A stretch of 64,000 nt of DNA, from the NCBI RefSeq assembly GCF_018916875.1, contig NZ_JAHLNO010000005.1, positions 1 to 64,000 on the forward strand. The letters run 5' to 3'. Position 1 is the stretch's first letter, and every line of letters begins with the position of its first letter. The notes under the pieces are model-generated. The model did not search any database. It was given only the letters and a program-made list of their open reading frames with translations, and was not told the origin of the DNA. Of this stretch, positions 1 to 7,071 are shown piece by piece. This DNA is from Virgibacillus proomii. GTDB lineage: Bacteria > Bacillota > Bacilli > Bacillales > Amphibacillaceae. The translations under genes were made by a program, and so were the position numbers.

Positions 1-715
1 GACGCTTCGTTACAAGTCTTAAAGATGGGCTTGTTTCCAGATGAAATAGCTGGAACAGATGAAATGACCATTTTGGCTGAAATACGTAAAAGAGTAAAAA
101 GGGGAGTTGGATTGAAAAAAGATCCGCCAGCTAAAAGAAGCTGCACGCCATTCTATTGGCATGAAGGAAGGCAAAAACCTGGCCAGGTTAAAAATTAAAA
201 CCTTAATGGACCAATATACTCTTCTTCACGAAAAAATCAGTGACGTGTGGGAAAGGGTAGAGGAAATGACTAGCACGATTCCTGGTGTAAAGGAAATAAA
301 AGATATCAAAGGCGTAGGTGACAGCACAGTTGCCTCATTTCTAGCAGAAGTAGGGGACTTAAACAACTATGATCACCCAGAACAAATTATTAAATTAGCT
401 GGATTAAATTTAAAACTGGCTACGTCAGGAAAATGGAAAGGCAAAACAGTTATTACCAAGAGGGGGCGTCCTAAATTAAGAGCCCTATTGTTTAAAGTTA
501 TTTTGCCTTTAGTCCATCATAACCCTGCATTTAAAGCATTACATGAATATTTTACAACAAGAAAAGAAAATCCGTTAAAGAAAAAGCAATCCTTGATAGC
601 ACTATGTTGTAAGTTGATTCGAATTTTGTTTGCGGTAGGTACGAAGCAAGTAGCATTTAGTGCAGAAAAGATGTTACGCGACATTCCGCATTTTCGATTA
701 CAGAATGTAGCCTAG
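1..715 (+). pseudogene. IS110-family transposase, 5'-truncated by window edge and frameshifted
   Basis: Bases 1 to about 120 read in frame 1 as transposase-like protein (DASLQVLKMGLFPDEIAG...). After the A-run at about 115-120 the similarity continues in frame 2 (RQLKEAARHSIGMKEG) to the stop at 713-715, so a one-base insertion near 119-125 has shifted the frame. The second part carries the C-terminal IS116/IS110/IS902 domain, with PGVKEIKDIKGVGDSTVASF (a helix-hairpin-helix-like stretch) followed by LATSGKWKGKTVITKRG and LRALL. IS110 enzymes use a DEDD domain plus a serine in this C-terminal domain, and the Ser of the SGK stretch is the likely candidate. The N-terminal DEDD domain lies outside the window. 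Programmed frameshifting cannot be excluded, but a dead copy is more likely. No clear terminal repeats were seen, as is usual for this family. Confidence 0.8.
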
Positions 716-966
716 AGACATAACGTTTCCCATGTATGAATGAGAATGTAAAACGTTTATTTTTAGAGGAATGATCCATAACAATTGAAGCACGGAGCAG
801 CCGGCTTTAATTAAAGTAGAGTACATTATATTTCTATCATAGAAGTGGTTCGTCGTCGCGTTTTACGTATCAGCAAGTATTCTTTAAATTAAGAGTGCCT
901 TTCATGACGAAGTCTTTAAGTTTTGGTAGTATTATACTAAGAGCTTTCGAATGGAGGAGAACTCAA

Positions 967-1776
967 ATGAATAAAGAACAACGTGATGAGGTTTTTAATC
1001 AAGCAAAAGAGTGGATATACGAAGCCGGTAAAGAGATAAGAGATCAAATTCACGCTCCATTAGTTATCGATACAAAATCAAATCCGAATGATTTAGTGAC
1101 GACCATGGATAAAGCTACTGAAGAGTTTTTTACCAAAAAAATTAAAGATACCTTTCCGCATCATTTCATTTTAAGTGAAGAGGGCTATGGTGACAATTTA
1201 AAATCAATGAATGGAACGGTGTGGATTATTGATCCGATCGATGGAACGATGAATTTTGTTCATCAAAAAAGAAATTTCGCTATTTCTATTGGAATATATT
1301 ATGATGGGGTTGGAGAAATAGGTTTTATATATAATGTGATGGAAGATATTCTCTATAGTGCTAAAAAGGGAGAAGGCGTTTATAAAAATAATGATAAGCT
1401 ACCAAAGTTAAGACAAAATATTCCTTTTAATGAAACAATGTTAAGTTTAAACCATTTTTGGCTATGTGAAAATCGACTAGTGGATGAAAAAGTAATGCAA
1501 AAACTTGTAAAAGATGTAAGAGGAGCACGCACTTACGGATCAGCAGCATTAGAATTTGCATATGTAGCCGAAGGAATTATTGATACCTATTTAACACTAA
1601 GTCTTTCTCCTTGGGATTATGCAGCTGGTATCGTTATTGTTAATGAAGTTGGTGGGGTGACTACTACTGTTGATGGAGATACGATAAATATGCTCCATAA
1701 ATCATCTGTAATCACAGGAAATCGAAGTATCCAGCAAACAATATTAAACGACTACGTAAAGAAAGCAAGAAAGTGA
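967..1776 (+). CDS. yktC: Inositol monophosphatase family protein (YktC-like)
   Basis: This 269-residue cytoplasmic protein belongs to the Mg-dependent inositol monophosphatase/FIG superfamily, which hydrolyses phosphate monoesters. The metal-binding motifs are visible: the Glu of LSEEGYG near residue 73, the core WIIDPIDGTMNFVH near 85-98, and the C-terminal SPWDYAAGIVIVNEVGG near 212-228. I start at the ATG at 967 because GGAGGAGA lies just upstream, rather than at the in-frame ATG at 895, which has no ribosome binding site. The true substrate is unknown. In B. subtilis yktC lies just before the yla genes, as here. The gene ends eight bases before the convergent ylaF. Confidence 0.85.
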   Translation: MNKEQRDEVFNQAKEWIYEAGKEIRDQIHAPLVIDTKSNPNDLVTTMDKATEEFFTKKIKDTFPHHFILSEEGYGDNLKSMNGTVWIIDPIDGTMNFVHQKRNFAISIGIYYDGVGEIGFIYNVMEDILYSAKKGEGVYKNNDKLPKLRQNIPFNETMLSLNHFWLCENRLVDEKVMQKLVKDVRGARTYGSAALEFAYVAEGIIDTYLTLSLSPWDYAAGIVIVNEVGGVTTTVDGDTINMLHKSSVITGNRSIQQTILNDYVKKARK

Positions 1777-1783
1777 CTAATTG

Positions 1784-1954
1784 TCACTTTCTTTTCTTTT
1801 TAAAGCTAATTCCTGTACCCATAAAAACGCAACCCAGTACCAAAAATAGAATTACGAGCCAAATATTACGATAGGCGATTGCAATACCAACGCCAATAAA
1901 CATAGATATTACGAGAAAAGCCAATAATAACATTGGCCAATTTATTTTTTTCAT
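1784..1954 (-). CDS. ylaF: Small membrane protein YlaF (DUF5325-like)
   Basis: This is a 56-residue protein with two predicted membrane segments, WPMLLLAFLVISMFIGVGIAIA and IWLVILFLVLGCVFMGTGI, and a basic tail FKKKRK. I use the start at 1954 because GAGGTGG stands at the right distance upstream; the longer reading frame from 2014 has no ribosome binding site. Size, topology and position next to ylaH match YlaF, whose function is unknown. It converges on yktC. Confidence 0.65.
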   Translation of the reverse strand: MKKINWPMLLLAFLVISMFIGVGIAIAYRNIWLVILFLVLGCVFMGTGISFKKKRK

Positions 1955-2140
1955 TTTCCCATTCCACCTCTTTTTCTCAAAATCTAGTATATCCGAAAGA
2001 GTTGGTGAGTTCAAAGGGGATAACCTCTATACCTAGGGAAGTTGTATAATAATAACTGGCGAAGCAGATAAATATTTAGTATGATGGTACAAGGATCATC
2101 AATATATAAATAATTGGATGAATAGTTATGGGGGATGGCT

Positions 2141-2440
2141 ATGGATGGAAGTTTCAGTTTTGTTTTTGATTTTCTTTTAGAACAGTATGGAACCAAAAAC
2201 ATTTTTTTGAAATTATATATCATCAATTTAATTTTTAGTATTATTTCCTTTAAGCTTGGGTTTGCGCGAAAACTGCCAGCATTAAAAACGATTATTGTAT
2301 ACATAATGCTTTTAATTGGAGTATACTTACTAACTATATTTAGCATTATGCAACTGCCGATTACAGAAAGTTTAATTGTTATTTCTGTTGTTTTAGCGAT
2401 TTATCGGTTTAGACTTCATCGAGAGCGTAAAACAAGATAG
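2141..2440 (+). CDS. ylaH: YlaH-like membrane protein
   Basis: This is a protein of about 99 residues with an N-terminal region (FVFDFLLEQYGTKN) followed by three hydrophobic segments and a basic C-terminus (RFRLHRERKTR), as in the YlaH family of integral membrane proteins of unknown function. The ATG at 2141 is preferred because GGGGGA at 2130-2135 serves as ribosome binding site; the ATG two codons upstream at 2135 is the alternative. In B. subtilis typA (bipA) lies between ylaF and ylaH, but here only about 185 bases separate the two genes, so typA is not at this place. Confidence 0.7.
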   Translation: MDGSFSFVFDFLLEQYGTKNIFLKLYIINLIFSIISFKLGFARKLPALKTIIVYIMLLIGVYLLTIFSIMQLPITESLIVISVVLAIYRFRLHRERKTR

Positions 2441-2483
2441 TTTACATAACATGTAACGAAGTATGCATGGTTTTACCTGTGTG

Positions 2484-2757
2484 TGTTCAAAAAGAGGATA
2501 AGAGACTTGATGTCGGCTAACGTTACAACGTTCTTGAAAAAATCGTGAAGTTAGTTTTCGAAGCTTCTCTGTCCTTGAAAAAGAAGAACGCTTTTTCTGT
2601 GTGCGGTGTATTGCTGCCGAAGCTTTCCTTGTCCTGTTGAGCTAATACGAATCGGGCATTTAGATGCTGTTTCTCTCGCAATGTCATTAAGATAACAGAG
2701 ACGAAAGAAATATGTATCTATAATATGTAGGGGTTTTTACCAGACTTTTTTGACAAT
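2484..2757. repeat. Mosaic intergenic repeat locus 1
   Basis: This stretch fills most of the ylaH-ylaI gap. Its left edge TGTTCAAAAAGAGGATAAG at 2484-2502 nearly equals the left end of the element at 49871. The middle (about 2570-2670) is a reverse-orientation copy of the GTCCTTGAAAAAGAAG...TGTATTGCTG...TTTCCTTGTCCTGTTG module that forms the tandem array at 12280. The right edge near 2733-2757, read in reverse (GTCAAAAAAGTCTGGTAAAA), resembles the right end of the 49.9-kb element. It looks like a roughly 270-bp degenerate relative of that element. No believable coding sequence lies in it. Confidence 0.6.
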
Positions 2758-2799
2758 TCTCTTTAATGATTAATATAGTGTTTTATTTACTTAAGTTTT

Positions 2800-2834
2800 A
2801 AAACCAGAGGAGGGAAACCATATCCTCTGGTTTT
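2800..2834 (-). terminator. Terminator downstream of ylaI
   Basis: AAAACCAGAGGA at 2800-2811 pairs perfectly with TCCTCTGGTTTT at 2823-2834 around an 11-base loop. It lies four bases past the ylaI stop codon, and its second arm on the minus strand ends in TTTT. Confidence 0.7.
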
Positions 2835-2838
2835 AACT

Positions 2839-3042
2839 TTAAATAAAGTCATTTGCTGCTTTTTTTTCTTCATACAAGCGGAATTTTCCTGTTGCGTGGC
2901 GCTGCAATGTCTTTTCTTCGATTCTATCGTAGCAATCATTGCATAAGTACATATGAATACGTCGATTACGTAAACGTTTAGCCTCGAAGCAATGATCTTC
3001 AATACTCTCTATTTGATCACAAATTGTACATTTTACTTGCAT
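2839..3042 (-). CDS. ylaI: YlaI-like small zinc-ribbon protein (DUF2197)
   Basis: This 67-residue protein begins MQVKCTICDQIESIED and contains CTIC near the start and CNDC near residue 34, two CxxC knuckles that suggest a zinc ribbon, followed by EAKRLRNRRIHMYL. Length and Cys spacing fit YlaI, of unknown function. The start at 3042 has GAGGTGA just upstream; a longer frame to 3105 lacks one. The 368-base gap up to the next gene (3043-3410) contains one hairpin (AATCTTAG at 3141-3148 with CTAAGATT at 3161-3168, then ATTTTT) and otherwise nothing I recognise. Confidence 0.75.
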   Translation of the reverse strand: MQVKCTICDQIESIEDHCFEAKRLRNRRIHMYLCNDCYDRIEEKTLQRHATGKFRLYEEKKAANDFI

Positions 3043-3410
3043 AATTTCACCTCGAAAATCAAAAGATAAGGTATAGTACCAATGTAGCTTCATTAATTTA
3101 ATCAAGCATAGTCGAAATTTTTCACTTCATCATTCAACTTAATCTTAGGTATTACAGTAGCTAAGATTATTTTTAATTCAACGTGACAGGTTGAAAATGA
3201 TAAGGTTCTTTGAATTGTATTATATTGAAGAAAAAACGGTCTGTTTTTCTAGGGAAGATATGGACTGTTCGTTTATTTAATTTCTTTGTATTTAAAGATG
3301 TAAAACTAGATCGGAACAAAGTTTCATTTAGTATAACATAATAAAGATGTTTGATGAAGTATTGGGATGGGTAAATGGACTATAAAGAGCGTAAAAGAAA
3401 GGACGATTCG

Positions 3411-3701
3411 ATGAAAAAGAAATATTTGTATTCAGCTGGTGCAGCTGGAGTTATCGGTGCAACCGTAGCTGGATATTTTTTAAGTAATAAGGATACTCGA
3501 AAAAAATTAAAGCAGAGATACAAAAAATATCAAAACTCTATTCGATCAACCTTTGAAAATGCTGGAGTACCAGATCAATCTCCTAGCCAAGATTTAGCAC
3601 AATTGGAAAATGCCAAAATGGTATCCGAAGGTTCGCAATTTGGTGTTCAATACTATACGGAAAAGAAAGAAAATAACAAAGCAGAAAAACAGCACCAATA
3701 A
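3411..3701 (+). CDS. Hypothetical small membrane-anchored protein (YtxH-like appearance)
   Basis: I do not recognise this 96-residue protein. It starts MKKKYLYSAGAAGVIGATVAG, a short basic N-terminus followed by a Gly/Ala-rich membrane segment, then a very basic stretch (DTRKKLKQRYKKYQ) and a polar tail ending in KKENNKAEKQHQ. The layout resembles YtxH-domain proteins with one N-terminal anchor and a coiled cytoplasmic or external tail. The ATG at 3411 follows AAAGGA at suitable spacing; an upstream in-frame ATG at 3375 would add 12 charged residues and has no good ribosome binding site. It sits between ylaI and ylaJ, where B. subtilis has no such gene that I recall. Confidence 0.6.
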   Translation: MKKKYLYSAGAAGVIGATVAGYFLSNKDTRKKLKQRYKKYQNSIRSTFENAGVPDQSPSQDLAQLENAKMVSEGSQFGVQYYTEKKENNKAEKQHQ

Positions 3702-3728
3702 ACTGTTATTTTCTTATCGATTATTAAT

Positions 3729-3764
3729 GAAGAAAGTTTCCGTCAATTGACGGAAACTTTCTTC
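3729..3764. terminator. Bidirectional terminator, 36-bp perfect palindrome
   Basis: GAAGAAAGTTTCCGTCAA at 3729-3746 is followed directly by its exact reverse complement at 3747-3764, with TTACTTTTT beyond. It lies between convergent genes (the 3411 gene and ylaJ) and can end transcription from both sides. Confidence 0.8.
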
Positions 3765-3765
3765 A

Positions 3766-4359
3766 TTACTTTTTATAATGATTGGATTGTTCTTCTTCTA
3801 CATCTTCTAACTGCTCTTTCTCTTTTTCAGGAATGACTTCTTTATTTTGATCAGGCTCAATTGGTCGATTTTTATTAATTGGAAACTCCGGCATATAACG
3901 GCCAACAATTGCAGCCAATTCATCAACTACCCCATATACAGGATGTCCTTGCTGAATTTTATTAGCCATGTTTCGTATTCTTTCATTCCCATCAGCATCA
4001 GCGACAACAACAGCAGTTTTTCCGTAAGGGTCATTATATAATGCTTCTGATACACTGTATTTAATCGTACCTACTCGGGAACGGTCCAGATCCTTGTCCA
4101 CATCAATACCTACCACCGCGTATGGACCGGCAACTACGGATACAGCATCATTAACATTAGGAACGTCACTAGCAATTTTAGCCAAATGATTAGCGATTTC
4201 TGTATTCGTTAGTTTCTCCTTTTCATTTGGTTTTGAACTTTTTACCTGAGTGAATTTCTTATCGTTGTCTGTATCTCCAATTGATTCTTCTTGTTGTTGA
4301 TTACACCCAGCAAATAAAAGCACGCAAGACAGGATGATTACCATTTGGGATAATTTCAT
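3766..4359 (-). CDS. ylaJ: Spore lipoprotein of the YhcN/YlaJ family
   Basis: This 197-residue protein opens with a lipoprotein signal, MKLSQMVIILSCVLLFAGC, with the lipobox FAGC and Cys19 as the lipidated residue. The mature part contains the YhcN/YlaJ-type region (HLAKIASDVPNVNDAVSVVAG, YAVVGIDVDKDLDRS, KYSVSEALYNDPYGKTAVV, ADADGNERIRNMA), followed by an acidic, Lys/Glu-rich tail. Family members are found on the spore inner membrane and affect germination or outgrowth. The start at 4359 has GGAGGAATT upstream and fits the signal peptide exactly; the frame extends further upstream without support. A 12-bp perfect inverted repeat abuts the ribosome binding site (see the site at 4372-4402). 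Confidence 0.8.
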   Translation of the reverse strand: MKLSQMVIILSCVLLFAGCNQQQEESIGDTDNDKKFTQVKSSKPNEKEKLTNTEIANHLAKIASDVPNVNDAVSVVAGPYAVVGIDVDKDLDRSRVGTIKYSVSEALYNDPYGKTAVVVADADGNERIRNMANKIQQGHPVYGVVDELAAIVGRYMPEFPINKNRPIEPDQNKEVIPEKEKEQLEDVEEEQSNHYKK

Positions 4360-4371
4360 CGTAATTCCTCC

Positions 4372-4402
4372 ATCCAAAATAATCGATACAATTATTTTGG
4401 AT
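4372..4402 (-). promoter_or_regulatory. Leader hairpin or operator abutting ylaJ ribosome binding site
   Basis: On the minus strand ATCCAAAATAAT and ATTATTTTGGAT form a perfect 12-bp inverted repeat with a 7-base centre. The repeat ends exactly where the GGAGG of ylaJ (4367-4371) begins. A TATAAT hexamer lies about 20 bases upstream of it on the same strand, so the hairpin would form close to the 5' end of the ylaJ mRNA. It could be a repressor site or a 5' stabilising hairpin. Confidence 0.5.
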
Positions 4403-4575
4403 AAAAGTTGTGATATTATACAAAATATAAAAGAAAATGATATATGTTTACTAATATTCCTCTTATTGACGTACCTTCCACCATACAATCGTACATAGAC
4501 GGGAGTGAGGTCAAAACGAACTGTCAGCGACCAATAATTGTTCTAGAAGATTTTGGACTTTTATATGATTTATCC

Positions 4576-5061
4576 TTATTGAATCGTAATTCCAGTAATA
4601 TTCGTTATTGGATTGTCTTTATTTGAACCATCTTTATAGTAAAGGTGTACAGGTCCCTCGTCCTTTAATGGTTTTCCATCCTTAGAAAATAAAAAATAAC
4701 TTTTATATAAGTCAGCTAATGGAATGGCTGCGTTTTCACCGTTACGAATTAAAATAGCCTCAGTTGCGTCTTCTTTTATTTGTGCATGATTAAGAAAATC
4801 GTCAAGTGGCATCACATAAGAACTTTTTAAAATTTTTTCCCTTTCAAACCGCTTAATGCTTCGATTTACAGGTGGCTTTGCTTTATCCGTCACTACGCTA
4901 TCCCATCTTTTGGAAGCCTTCTCTATGTCATCTTTCTTTTCTTCAGATATCGCCTTATTTGTAAAAGCATGTTCTAATTCAATTTTTCTGTCGTCAAAAA
5001 TCCAAACAGATGGGTCTAGTGTTATTGGGTATGTAACTTTTCCTTTGATTGGTATGATCAT
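4576..5061 (-). CDS. Conserved hypothetical protein, positional counterpart of ylaL
   Basis: This 161-residue soluble protein starts MIIPIKGKVTYPITLDPSVWIFDDRK. It has no membrane segments, and charged stretches fill the middle (EEKKDDIEKASKRWDS). I recall similar proteins annotated loosely as peptidyl-prolyl isomerase-like in Bacillaceae, but see no catalytic motif that supports this. Position between ylaJ and ylaN suggests YlaL. The start at 5061 follows GAGGTGATAAAA; the frame reaches 5121 without a ribosome binding site. The 305 bases from here to ylaN hold only an AT-rich stretch with a TATAAT at 5323-5328. Confidence 0.6.
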   Translation of the reverse strand: MIIPIKGKVTYPITLDPSVWIFDDRKIELEHAFTNKAISEEKKDDIEKASKRWDSVVTDKAKPPVNRSIKRFEREKILKSSYVMPLDDFLNHAQIKEDATEAILIRNGENAAIPLADLYKSYFLFSKDGKPLKDEGPVHLYYKDGSNKDNPITNITGITIQ

Positions 5062-5366
5062 TTTTATCACCTCATAGTAGTTTTCCTCATTTAGAATAGC
5101 AGACATGGTATATTTTTTCACTTCAGGCGAGTTATTTTTCCCTATCTACTTTTTGCTAATAGTGTAAGAGACAGGTTAGGTAGGCAATGTCGGTAAAAAG
5201 AAAGTGAGTTCTAACTTTATTATAGTCGGTATAATTATTATTGGATACGTATTGAAGCCTTTGCAGATGAATTACAAATTAAACGTATTTTTTTATTTGC
5301 ATTTTATTGGGACTAACGATAATATAATATAGAAAGAAGTCTTTGAAAACGGAGGGGATTGTATTG

Positions 5367-5648
5367 ATGCCAGAGGTGAAAGTAGATCATCGTGAAAAAG
5401 CCCTTGCCCTTCTTAAGGCTGATGCTGAAAAAATTTTGCGACTAATTGAAGTTCAAATAGATAACTTAACAATGCCACAATGCCCATTATATGAAGAAGT
5501 ACTGGATACACAGATGTTTGGACTTTCCAGAGAAATTGATTTTGCTGTTCGTTTGAATTTAATCAGCGAAAATGAAGGTAAAGCACTCTTAGAGGATTTA
5601 GAGAGGAAGTTGAATATACTGCATGAAGCAGCGCAAAATTCCGTATAA
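5367..5648 (+). CDS. ylaN: YlaN (UPF0358) iron-homeostasis protein
   Basis: This 93-residue cytoplasmic protein keeps the strongly conserved YlaN core: [37 protein letters not shown] and REIDFAVRL. YlaN has been linked in S. aureus and B. subtilis to iron limitation through interaction with Fur. The ATG at 5367 gives the family length; GGAGGGG stands at 5351-5357, and a TTG one codon upstream is possible. It precedes ftsW, as in B. subtilis. Confidence 0.9.
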   Translation: MPEVKVDHREKALALLKADAEKILRLIEVQIDNLTMPQCPLYEEVLDTQMFGLSREIDFAVRLNLISENEGKALLEDLERKLNILHEAAQNSV

Positions 5649-5689
5649 TCCTACTTACGTTCGGTTTTTGCGAGACGATAAAGGAAGCA

Positions 5690-5728
5690 AAAACTTTGCC
5701 TACATGTGCTATTGGCAAGGTTTTTTTG
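5690..5728 (+). terminator. Terminator after ylaN
   Basis: AAACTTTGCC at 5691-5700 pairs with GGCAAGGTTT at 5714-5723 with one G-T wobble, and the stem runs into a T-tract (TTTTTTTG). Confidence 0.75.
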
Positions 5729-5877
5729 TTTAAGGAAGTAATCTGTGCGGATAGATATTCGCATTTAACTAGCTATGGATCATAATAAAGCAGTAAACTT
5801 TTTTACTAGTTAGTTGATTTGGCGTTTGGATGAAGAAACAATTACTTCTGTATTACATAATAGTAGGGAGAAGGAAT

Positions 5878-7071
5878 ATGTTAGATAAATTAAAGTACTA
5901 CGATTATACGCTGATTATAACACCGATCCTTTTATCTGCATTTGGTCTAGTAATGATTTATAGTGCGAGTATGGTGTTTGCTGTTGTTCAAGGGTTGCCG
6001 CCAACATATTACTTAACACAGCAGGCTGTTCGATTTGGAATGGGTTTAGTAGGCTTTATTGTTTGCTCTGTTTTTCCTTATAGATACTATCAAAAATTGA
6101 TTAAACTAATTATCTTAGGTGCGATATTATTACTAATAACAGTATTGATATTTGGTTCAACTGTTAACAATGCTCAATCTTGGGTTCTGGGAATTCAGCC
6201 TGCAGAGTTTGCTAAATTAGCGTTAATTATGTATTTAGCATCTGTATATTCGAAAAAACAGGAATATATTAATGAGTTTAATAGAGCAGTTTTACCGCCA
6301 CTTATTATTACTGGTTTTATATTAGCACTTATCATTATGCAACCAGATATTGGGACAGCTTCCATCGTGTTTTTGATTGCTTGTTCCGTCATTTTTAGTT
6401 CTGGTATTCGCTTGAAGCATTTAGTTTTATTAATGTTTATTGGTATCGTGTTTGTATTGATTGCATTGCCATATATGATTACAGATGTGCGTATTGCTCG
6501 TTTTACGGGGGCATACCAACCCTTTGAAACTCCTGACTCTGATGGGTATCAGTTGATCCAGTCGTATGTTGCTATAGGTAATGGTGGACTTGCTGGAGAG
6601 GGTCTTGGTCAAAGCGTTCAAAAATTAGGCTATTTAACGGAGGCACATACGGATTTTATCATGGCAATTGTCGCAGAGGAGCTTGGTTTTATTGGTGTGT
6701 TAATTGTTATTGGTATGCTTGCAATTATTGTCCTGCGAGGAATTTTTATATCTAGAAAAGCAAAGGACAGTTTCGGAGCATTGTTAGCGATTGACATTTC
6801 GTGCATGGTAGGGATCCAAGCATTTATTAATTTAGGTGCAATTAGTGGCGTACTACCTATTACAGGAGTACCTCTTCCGTTTGTAAGTTATGGTGGTTCA
6901 TCTCTTTTGGTATTAATGATATCAATGGGGATTTTAAATAATATAGCTATGCAAATTAATAAAAGAGAAATGGAACCCACAACAGAAAAGCAGTATAATA
7001 ATACAAGAGTATTAAAAACTTATCAAGGAGGAAAAACATGGCACAACTCAAACAAATCAACAAAATTTTAG
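5878..7071 (+). CDS. ftsW: FtsW, SEDS-family septal peptidoglycan glycosyltransferase
   Basis: FtsW polymerises lipid II glycan strands at the division septum together with a class B penicillin-binding protein. The 397-residue product has about ten membrane segments and typical SEDS signatures: YSASMVFA early, GIQPAEFAKLALIMYLA, MQPDIGTASIVFLI, the large extracytoplasmic loop with QLIQSYVAIGNGGLAGEGLGQSVQKLGYL, TDFIMAIVAEELGFIG and GVPLPFVSYGGSS. The ATG at 5878 follows GGGAGAAGG; an earlier in-frame ATG at 5830 lacks a site. The gene runs 34 bases into pycA, so the pycA ribosome binding site lies inside ftsW. A second SEDS gene, spoVE, sits in the dcw cluster. Confidence 0.92.
   Translation: MLDKLKYYDYTLIITPILLSAFGLVMIYSASMVFAVVQGLPPTYYLTQQAVRFGMGLVGFIVCSVFPYRYYQKLIKLIILGAILLLITVLIFGSTVNNAQSWVLGIQPAEFAKLALIMYLASVYSKKQEYINEFNRAVLPPLIITGFILALIIMQPDIGTASIVFLIACSVIFSSGIRLKHLVLLMFIGIVFVLIALPYMITDVRIARFTGAYQPFETPDSDGYQLIQSYVAIGNGGLAGEGLGQSVQKLGYLTEAHTDFIMAIVAEELGFIGVLIVIGMLAIIVLRGIFISRKAKDSFGALLAIDISCMVGIQAFINLGAISGVLPITGVPLPFVSYGGSSLLVLMISMGILNNIAMQINKREMEPTTEKQYNNTRVLKTYQGGKTWHNSNKSTKF

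Noticed and set aside
2011-2346. 111-residue minus-strand frame opposite ylaH
   Set aside because: Antisense shadow of ylaH, no ribosome binding site and no recognisable features.
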